From JACRBK01 sp964427955 (GTDB lineage: Bacteria; Chloroflexota; Anaerolineae; Aggregatilineales; Aggregatilineaceae), in contig CAYRWY010000182.1 in assembly GCA_964427955.1 (NCBI GenBank), positions 1-10,656 of the forward strand: a stretch of 10,656 bases of DNA, read 5' to 3'. The notes under the pieces were generated by a model. It was given only the letters and a program-made list of their open reading frames with translations. It had not been told where the DNA came from and did not search any database. Shown piece by piece: positions 7,350 through 10,656 of the stretch. Positions within the stretch are counted from its first letter, which is position 1, and each line of letters begins with the position of its first letter. A program made the translations under genes and the position numbers.

Positions 7350-7401
7350 AAAAGGGCTTCCCTGTCAAAGTGAAGTAGCCTGAAACAGGGAAGCTCTTTT
7401 T
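7350..7401 (+). terminator. xylF-xylG intergenic stem-loop with T run
   Basis: AGGGCTTCCCTGT (7353-7365) pairs with ACAGGGAAGCTCT (7385-7397), with one G-U pair and a 19-base loop. The flanking AAA/TTT extends the stem to 16 pairs, followed by the end of the T run. It lies between xylF and xylG and probably acts as a partial terminator or 3'-end stabiliser that keeps xylF transcript in excess. Confidence 0.75.
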
Positions 7402-7423
7402 GCCAATCAAGGACAGGCAATCT

Positions 7424-8962
7424 ATGACTGACGACACACACGACATCATCCTCGATTTTCAAAATGTCACCAAAAAATTTGCTGGCGTGACAGCCTTGAG
7501 CGATGTGTCTTTACAGATTCAACGCGGTGAAATTCATGGGCTATGCGGTGAAAACGGCGCGGGCAAGTCAACCCTGATGAAGATCCTGTCGGGGGTCTAC
7601 CCGACCGGCGAATATGAAGGCACGGTCCTGTACGAAGGGCATGAGCTGCGATTGACCGGCGATTCGATCCAGCAGGCCACGAAGGAAGGCATCGCCATTG
7701 TGTACCAGGAACTCACCCTGGTTCCCAGCCTGACGGTGGGAGAAAACATTTTCTTGGGCCGCGAGCCGGTCGAAAGAGGGTCGATTAACTGGGACAAGCT
7801 CTACGCCGAAACCCAACAACTCCTCACCCAATATCATCTTGATATTGTCCCTCACGCCGTCGTGAAGTATCTGGGTGTCGGCAAGATGCAAATGACCGAG
7901 ATTGCCAAAGCCCTCTCAGAACACGCCAAGGTCTTGATCCTGGATGAGCCGACCAGCGCGTTGAGCGAAGCCGAGATCGACAAGCTCATGGAGATCTTGC
8001 GGACCCTCAAAGAGCACGGCGTGACCTGTATCTACATCACCCATAAACTCGAGGAACTTTTCCGCATCACCGATCGCGTTACCGTGCTGCGGGATGGCAA
8101 GATGATCACGACCCAGCCCACCCAGGACCTCACGCGGGAGCAGTTGGTCAGCTTCATGGTGGGCCGCGAAATGAAGGAACGTTTCCCCAAAGGAAATCAT
8201 CATCCCGGCGAAGTTATTTTCGAGGTCGATGACCTTCACGCCCAAGACCCGGAGATCGATCGGGAAGTTCTTAAAGGCGTTACCTTCAACCTGCGCAAAG
8301 GGGAGATTCTGGGAATCGCCGGGTTGATGGGATCGGGGCGAACTGAACTGGTCATGACCATTTTCGGGGAGTATGGCAAAATCACCCGGGGCAGCATGAA
8401 GTTAGAGGGCGAAACGCTGCGACGCTTCAGCAGCTCCAGCAGCGCCATGATGCACGGGATCAGCCTCGTCCCCGAGGACCGCAAACGACATGGCCTGGTC
8501 TTGATCCAGTCGGTTCTCAAGAATATTTCGCTGGCCAATCTGAACCAATTCGCCTCCTGGTTCCGCATTGATAGTAACGCCGAGCTTAATGCCAGTATGC
8601 AGTTTGCCCACAGCCTGGCGATCAAAGCCCCTAATCTGCATGTTCCTGTCAACTCGCTCTCTGGCGGTAATCAACAAAAGGTGGTTATTTCGAAGTGGCT
8701 GATGTCAAAACCCAAAGTCCTTATCCTGGACGATCCGACCCGGGGTATCGACGTGGGTGCCAAATATGAGATCTACAAACTCATGAATGACCTCGCAGAG
8801 CAGGGAATTTCCATCATCATGATTTCGAGCGAGCTAGAAGAAGTGCTGGGCATGTGTGACCGGGTCGTCGTCATGTCGGCGGGTCGGTCGGCGGGCACGC
8901 TCGATATCGCAGATGCAACGCAAGAAAAAATCATGGCCTTAGCGACCGGCACGGCAGCGTGA
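7424..8962 (+). CDS. xylG: Xylose ABC importer, double ATPase subunit
   Basis: A 512-residue tandem ATPase that powers import through XylH. The first ATPase domain has Walker A GENGAGKST (42-50), Q95, a degenerate signature GVGKMQ (151-156), Walker B LILDEPT (171-177) and switch H207. The second has a degenerate Walker A GLMGSGRT (300-307), a full signature LSGGNQQ (412-418), Walker B LILDDPTRGID (433-443) with Asp437 where Glu is usual, and Ser in place of the switch His (SSE, 468-470). The KYEIYKLMNDL segment after Walker B is typical of XylG. The length is normal. The ATG at 7424 is preferred, with AAGGA at 7409-7413; a TTG at 7400 would add eight residues but sits in the terminator T run. 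The gene lies between xylF and xylH on the same strand. Confidence 0.94.
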   Translation: MTDDTHDIILDFQNVTKKFAGVTALSDVSLQIQRGEIHGLCGENGAGKSTLMKILSGVYPTGEYEGTVLYEGHELRLTGDSIQQATKEGIAIVYQELTLVPSLTVGENIFLGREPVERGSINWDKLYAETQQLLTQYHLDIVPHAVVKYLGVGKMQMTEIAKALSEHAKVLILDEPTSALSEAEIDKLMEILRTLKEHGVTCIYITHKLEELFRITDRVTVLRDGKMITTQPTQDLTREQLVSFMVGREMKERFPKGNHHPGEVIFEVDDLHAQDPEIDREVLKGVTFNLRKGEILGIAGLMGSGRTELVMTIFGEYGKITRGSMKLEGETLRRFSSSSSAMMHGISLVPEDRKRHGLVLIQSVLKNISLANLNQFASWFRIDSNAELNASMQFAHSLAIKAPNLHVPVNSLSGGNQQKVVISKWLMSKPKVLILDDPTRGIDVGAKYEIYKLMNDLAEQGISIIMISSELEEVLGMCDRVVVMSAGRSAGTLDIADATQEKIMALATGTAA

Positions 8963-9007
8963 TCGGGCTGGTCCCAATTTTTAGATGTGTGACGAAAGGC
9001 GGTCTTT

Positions 9008-10228
9008 ATGAGTGCAGCAGCCACCTCGATGGACGACTTCAAGTCTCCTCGTGATCGAGCCGTAGCGTTTTTGACCAAGCAGCTCAAGGCGAATTTCCAG
9101 ACCTACACCTTGATCGCGGCCATGATCGTGATCTGGGGCTATTTCTACTGGCGCACCGACGGCGTGTTCCTGAATCCCCGCAACTTCTCGAACCTGTTCC
9201 GGCAGATGACAGTCACGGCCTTTCTGTCGGTCGGGATGGTGTTCGTCATCGTGACCGGCGGCATCGACCTGTCGGTCGGTAAACTGGCGGGCTTTGTTTC
9301 GGTCGTCGTCGCCTATTATCAGGCCCATTATTTCAAAAAGAGTTTTCACGATTCACAGGCGATGATCACCGTTCTTTCGGTGCTGAGTGGCATGGGTGTC
9401 GGCATCGTCTTCGGCATCATCCAGGGCTACATCATCGCGTACCTGCGCGTGCCGGCCTTTATCGTGACCCTGGGCAGCATGTGGATTCTGAACGGGGCGA
9501 TCCTGCTGCGCACGGCGGGTAAAACCGTCCCGGCCAATGCCCCGCAGTTCTCGAAAATCGGCCAGGGGTATCTGTCGAATAATGTCGGGTGGATCATCGC
9601 CGGAGTGGTGGTACTCTGGCTGTTTTACTCCATGTTGAACAGCCGCCGGAAGAAGAGCCGTTACAATTTCCAGTTGTCTCCGCTCCCGATGGATTTGCTC
9701 AAGACTACCGCGCTGGCCGGACTGGTAGTTTTCTATATCTATCAAGTGAACAAGTATCGCGGCGTCCCGAATCCGGTGTTCCTGCTGGCGATCATCGTGG
9801 TGGCGGCGGCCTACGTGGCCAACAACACCCGCTTCGGACGCTACGCCTATGCCATTGGCGGGAACCGCGAAGCCGCCCGGCTGTCCGGGATCAATATTCA
9901 CCGGAATATCTTCACGATCTTCGTGCTGATGGGCGGGCTGTGCGGGGTGTCGGGCGTGGTGATGGCCTCCTACGTCGGCTACGGCACGATCTCGGCGGGT
10001 AACGGCTATGAATTGGACGCCATCGCGGCCTGTATTTTGGGCGGCACTTCGACGCTGGGCGGCGAGGGGACCATCCTGGGGGCCATCGTCGGGGCGCTGA
10101 TCATGGTCAGCCTCACCAACGGGCTTCAGCTCATCAACGTCGAGTCGGATTACCAATACGTGGTGAAGGGTATCGTGTTGGTCGTCGCCGTGTTGATCGA
10201 CGTGTGGATGAAGCGCAGCCGCCGGTAA
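9008..10228 (+). CDS. xylH: Xylose ABC importer, permease subunit
   Basis: A 406-residue polytopic membrane protein of the BPD_transp_2 type, with about ten or more hydrophobic segments (among them about 33-48, 69-106, 118-140, 147-168, 193-209, 232-247, 256-272, 302-322, 352-372 and 386-400). GGIDLSVG (84-91) and GGNREAARLSGIN (284-296) are hallmarks of sugar permeases in this family; the second is the cytoplasmic coupling loop that meets the ATPase. A basic loop RRKKSR (213-218) separates the two halves. The length is near that of characterised XylH. AAAGG at 8995-8999 supports the ATG at 9008. It follows xylG after 45 bases and is the last gene of the operon; no clear terminator with a T run follows it. 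Confidence 0.93.
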   Translation: MSAAATSMDDFKSPRDRAVAFLTKQLKANFQTYTLIAAMIVIWGYFYWRTDGVFLNPRNFSNLFRQMTVTAFLSVGMVFVIVTGGIDLSVGKLAGFVSVVVAYYQAHYFKKSFHDSQAMITVLSVLSGMGVGIVFGIIQGYIIAYLRVPAFIVTLGSMWILNGAILLRTAGKTVPANAPQFSKIGQGYLSNNVGWIIAGVVVLWLFYSMLNSRRKKSRYNFQLSPLPMDLLKTTALAGLVVFYIYQVNKYRGVPNPVFLLAIIVVAAAYVANNTRFGRYAYAIGGNREAARLSGINIHRNIFTIFVLMGGLCGVSGVVMASYVGYGTISAGNGYELDAIAACILGGTSTLGGEGTILGAIVGALIMVSLTNGLQLINVESDYQYVVKGIVLVVAVLIDVWMKRSRR

Positions 10229-10244
10229 ATCAAGCAAGCTTGAT
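10229..10244. other. Short hairpin directly after the xylH stop
   Basis: ATCAAG, CAAG loop, CTTGAT: a six-pair stem starting at the base after the stop codon. It has no T run immediately after, so it is at best a weak or 3'-protective structure. Confidence 0.4.
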
Positions 10245-10246
10245 CC

Positions 10247-10275
10247 TTGACATCCTGGTTCTTTTTGCGTATGCT
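10247..10275 (+). promoter_or_regulatory. Strong sigma-70 promoter for the T-box transcript
   Basis: TTGACA (10247-10252), an exact 17-base spacer and TATGCT (10270-10275). The start of transcription is expected near 10282, just upstream of the T-box Stem I. Confidence 0.8.
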
Positions 10276-10281
10276 CTTACC

Positions 10282-10557
10282 AACAAAGCGTTGAGTGGGA
10301 CAGTGTCGCAGACCCACCCGGTCCCAGGGAGAACAGGCCCCAGACTGCAAGCCTGTTCGTCCGGCGTGCTGCGAAGACCCCCCGCGAGCGTGGCGCAGAA
10401 CGGCTTCGGCCCACTAAGCGACACCGGTTCGCCCCGTTAACGGCACCAGAGGACCCTCGCCCGCCCTGCGGCGCGACGGTCGAACTTGGGTGGAACCGCG
10501 TGATTGGTCAAATAGTCCTGACCCTCGCCCCAATCTTGGGCGAGGGTCTTCTATTTT
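10282..10557 (+). ncRNA. T-box riboswitch leader
   Basis: A leader RNA that reads tRNA charging and controls the downstream gene. The T-box core GGGTGGAACCGCG is at 10488-10500. The antiterminator can be drawn fully: TTGGG (10486-10490) with CCCAA (10529-10533), bulge TGGAACC (10491-10497), GCG (10498-10500) with CGC (10526-10528), and GGTCA (10506-10510) with TGACC (10519-10523). It excludes the terminator. Stem III is 10452-10481. Stem I (about 10289-10390) can fold with a GA-type motif at its base, GTGGG/CCCGC, a 7x7 internal loop, CGCAG (10307-10311)/CTGCG (10369-10373), a CACCCGG helix and an apical stem GAACAGGC/GCCTGTTC (10331-10338/10351-10358). The variable T-box base is A, predicting a tRNA with U73 (Gly, Cys, or Thr in some lineages). 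Specifier candidates in my fold are ACC (10377-10379) or GAC; this part is uncertain. Confidence 0.88.
10520..10557 (+). terminator. Intrinsic terminator of the T-box leader
   Basis: GACCCTCGCCC (10520-10530), a seven-base loop CAATCTT, then GGGCGAGGGTC (10538-10548): an 11-pair perfect stem followed by TTCTATTTT. Its 5' arm overlaps the 3' strand of the antiterminator, so only one can form. Confidence 0.92.
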
Positions 10558-10563
10558 GGGCTT

Positions 10564-10605
10564 AAATCGTTGTACTATGTTGGTATGCAGCGACGTTAAC
10601 GATTT
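10564..10605. repeat. Inverted repeat between terminator and downstream start
   Basis: AAATCGTT (10564-10571) and AACGATTT (10598-10605) are perfect eight-base complements around a 26-base spacer. The second arm ends about five bases before the GAGGT ribosome site, so a stem could affect access to it. Confidence 0.45.
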
Positions 10606-10621
10606 GGCCGAGGTAAAGACC

Positions 10622-10656
10622 GTGTTAGTCAAAAGGGTATGGATTGAACCAGAACC
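10622..10656 (+). CDS. Start of the T-box-controlled gene, partial
   Basis: The GTG at 10622 follows GAGGT (10610-10614) at a good distance. Only the first codons are present, reading M-L-V-K-R-V-W-I-E-P-E before the window ends. An in-frame TTG at 10604 would add MAEVKT but lacks a ribosome site. The fragment does not resemble the N-terminus of an aminoacyl-tRNA synthetase I know. A KRVWIEP start recalls small iron-sulfur ferredoxin-like proteins, but eleven residues cannot decide this. Confidence 0.55.
   Translation, partial: MLVKRVWIEPE

Noticed and set aside
7400..7423. TTG start for xylG adding eight residues
   Set aside because: The TTG lies at the end of the terminator T run with no ribosome site; the ATG at 7424 has AAGGA and gives the usual N-terminus.
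9353..10237. Minus-strand 294-residue frame opposite xylH
   Set aside because: His/Asp/Gln-rich antisense shadow of a membrane permease gene.
10229..10244. Hairpin after xylH as an intrinsic terminator
   Set aside because: The stem is short and no T run follows; a strong promoter begins three bases later.
10204..10440. 78-residue frame across the end of xylH and the T-box leader
   Set aside because: It overlaps xylH and then the structured leader RNA, with no ribosome site.

Overview
The window looks like high-GC chromosome from a Chloroflexota bacterium, probably of the Anaerolineae type. This is inferred from three things: GC-rich coding sequence; a xylFGH sugar transporter beside a T-box leader; and a very large acidic protein rich in Pro-Asp-Trp-Leu motifs, a protein style I associate with that phylum. 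No rRNA or marker gene confirms it.

Region 1 (bases 1-5913, minus strand) is a four-gene membrane-protein locus read leftward. It begins with a probably leaderless 96-residue protein. This overlaps by ATGA a 248-residue protein with a membrane segment at each end, tentatively of the DUF6754 type. After a 99-base gap come a six-segment membrane protein and a giant protein that runs off the left edge (at least 1364 residues). The giant has about 1050 cytosolic disordered residues with scattered Trp motifs and two sets of internal repeats, then a membrane helix, an alpha/beta-looking extracytoplasmic domain and a second membrane helix. None of the four has a function I can name. This is the best candidate here for an undescribed system.

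Region 2 (5914-6161) is a divergent control region. The rightward promoter carries a perfect 10+10 inverted repeat over the expected transcription start, which suits a ROK-family (XylR-like) repressor.

Region 3 (6162-10228, plus strand) is a complete D-xylose-type ABC importer: binding protein XylF, double-ATPase XylG and permease XylH. A stem-loop with a T run lies between xylF and xylG, the usual device for making more binding protein than membrane parts. XylG has one canonical ATP site and one degenerate site.

Region 4 (10229-10656) holds a strong sigma-70 promoter and a T-box riboswitch: Stem I, Stem III, the GGGTGGAACCGCG core, a competing antiterminator and an intrinsic terminator. It leads into a gene of which only the first codons are visible. 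The T-box implies control by an uncharged tRNA, with a predicted discriminator base U. The visible N-terminus does not look like an aminoacyl-tRNA synthetase, so the target is an open question.
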